From Bryobacteraceae bacterium (lineage in GTDB: Bacteria > Acidobacteriota > Terriglobia > Bryobacterales > Bryobacteraceae): 14,334 nucleotides of DNA. Of this stretch, positions 13,722 through 14,334 are shown piece after piece. The stretch's first letter is position 1. The number at the start of each line of letters is the position of its first letter. The position numbers and the translations under genes were made by a program. The stretch covers positions 1 to 14,334 of the forward strand of contig JASHQT010000165.1 in NCBI GenBank assembly GCA_030039005.1. Direction: 5' to 3'. The notes under the pieces are model-generated. The model was given only the letters and a program-made list of their open reading frames with translations. It was not told where the DNA came from and ran no database searches.

Positions 13722-14334
13722 AACCGCAATGGTCTGAAGCGATCCTCCGCGCTGCCGCGTGGCTGGCGCCTGCCGATTACCGCGCCGCGTGGCTCGAAGA
13801 ATGGCGCTCCGAACTCTGGTACGTACCGCCCGATGAAGCGACGCGCTTCTGCCTGGGAGCATTCTCGGACGCATTCTGGCTGCGGCGGAATCAGGCGAGC
13901 GGCGGGCGGCGCGACCGAAGCTTTCTCGAATCCCCCGTACGCTGCCTGGCGCTTCTGGCGGCGGGCGCGGCAGCCAGCATGATCATCGCACTCCGCCTGG
14001 CGCGAATGCTTCCGTTCTCCGACGATCAGCACGGCGCGGACAAGGCGGGCGCCTTCGTATCCATGCTGTTCATGTATCTCTTGCCCGCTGCCATCTCGTT
14101 GGTGGTGGGAGGGACCCGGCCGACGCCCAGCGCGCGCCGATTGCGCGGCTGGGTTTTTCTCGCGCTCAAAATCCTGTTCGTGCTGCCGATCCTGCAATGC
14201 GCCACGCTGTTCGTAATTGTATTCGCGCCGTTTATCTCGCTGGGCATCGTCCTCGCGAATATCGTGCTCTTTCGCTGGGTCTTCCTCGATCAACGCCGCC
14301 GCTGCCCGGTTTGCCTGCGATTGCTCACGCAACC
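13718..14334 (+). CDS. PadR-coupled membrane protein with CxxC motif, 3' end cut by window
   Basis: The frame is open from ATG 13718 to the window end, giving at least 205 residues, and the stop is not seen. The N-terminal 60 residues are soluble and tryptophan-rich (YRAAWLEEWRSELWYVPPDE), resembling a domain I associate with short PadR-linked membrane proteins. Four hydrophobic segments follow (about 75-96, 111-130, 143-165 and 166-189), then a basic stretch and CPVC at 195-198 (QRRRCPVCLRLL), which may begin a zinc-ribbon-like or redox CxxC domain continuing past the window. The four-base overlap with padR points to a shared function: the regulator may respond to, or control, a membrane-stress or transport function. 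I cannot name a function. Confidence 0.8.
   Translation, partial: MKPQWSEAILRAAAWLAPADYRAAWLEEWRSELWYVPPDEATRFCLGAFSDAFWLRRNQASGGRRDRSFLESPVRCLALLAAGAAASMIIALRLARMLPFSDDQHGADKAGAFVSMLFMYLLPAAISLVVGGTRPTPSARRLRGWVFLALKILFVLPILQCATLFVIVFAPFISLGIVLANIVLFRWVFLDQRRRCPVCLRLLTQ

Noticed and set aside
13670..14332. Minus-strand 220-codon frame at the window end
   Set aside because: Antisense shadow of the PadR-coupled membrane protein, whose plus-strand frame has hydrophobic segments and a start overlapping padR.
1..14334. CRISPR array, tRNA or rRNA gene, insertion sequence
   Set aside because: No regularly spaced repeats, no recognisable tRNA or rRNA sequence and no transposase motif or paired terminal repeats were found on reading both strands.

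Overview
The window looks like chromosome of an Acidobacteriota bacterium, most likely of the Solibacteraceae/Bryobacterales type. The reasons are high GC, an 805-residue 'orphan' MacB/FtsX double permease with no ATPase partner (the ADOP family, typical of acidobacteria), a PadR regulator coupled to a small membrane protein, and a secreted repeat protein whose N-terminal domain has the look of Solibacter proteins. This assignment rests on family recognition by eye, not on a database search.

Layout. 1-1853 (+): the 3' end of an RND efflux pump gene, overlapped by an outer-membrane NodT-type factor; together they are the tail of a tripartite efflux operon. 1877-3267 (-): a small Flp-type pilin gene and a secreted protein with two 80-residue repeats. 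3387-5807 (-): citrate synthase followed 12 bases later by seryl-tRNA synthetase. 5946-8363 (-): the ADOP permease. 8447-11015 (-): a tight three-gene cassette of an HPr-kinase-like P-loop protein, a PqqD-like peptide-binding protein with an unusual Tat-like C-terminal tail, and a nucleotidyltransferase. 11186-12067 (+): a class IV PLP aminotransferase, divergent from the cassette and convergent with a DUF2784 membrane protein (12085-12504, -). 12505-13403: about 900 bases without a supportable gene, ending in an AT-rich stretch, a cluster of DnaA-box-like sites, and a PadR promoter with an operator-like palindrome in its spacer. 13404-14334 (+): padR and an overlapping membrane-protein gene that runs off the window.

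The most interesting system is the kinase / PqqD / nucleotidyltransferase cassette. The same three families occur as tailoring and recognition parts in some lasso-peptide and related RiPP (ribosomally made, modified peptide) clusters. Here no lasso cyclase, B2 protease, radical-SAM enzyme or separate precursor is seen, while the PqqD protein itself ends in a twin-arginine-like signal, a signal-peptidase-like site and a seven-residue tail. One reading is a minimal peptide- or protein-tagging system in which recognition domain and substrate are fused; this is inference. The second signal is the DnaA-box cluster with adjacent AT-rich DNA at 13218-13310, which could be an origin-like or DnaA-titration site.
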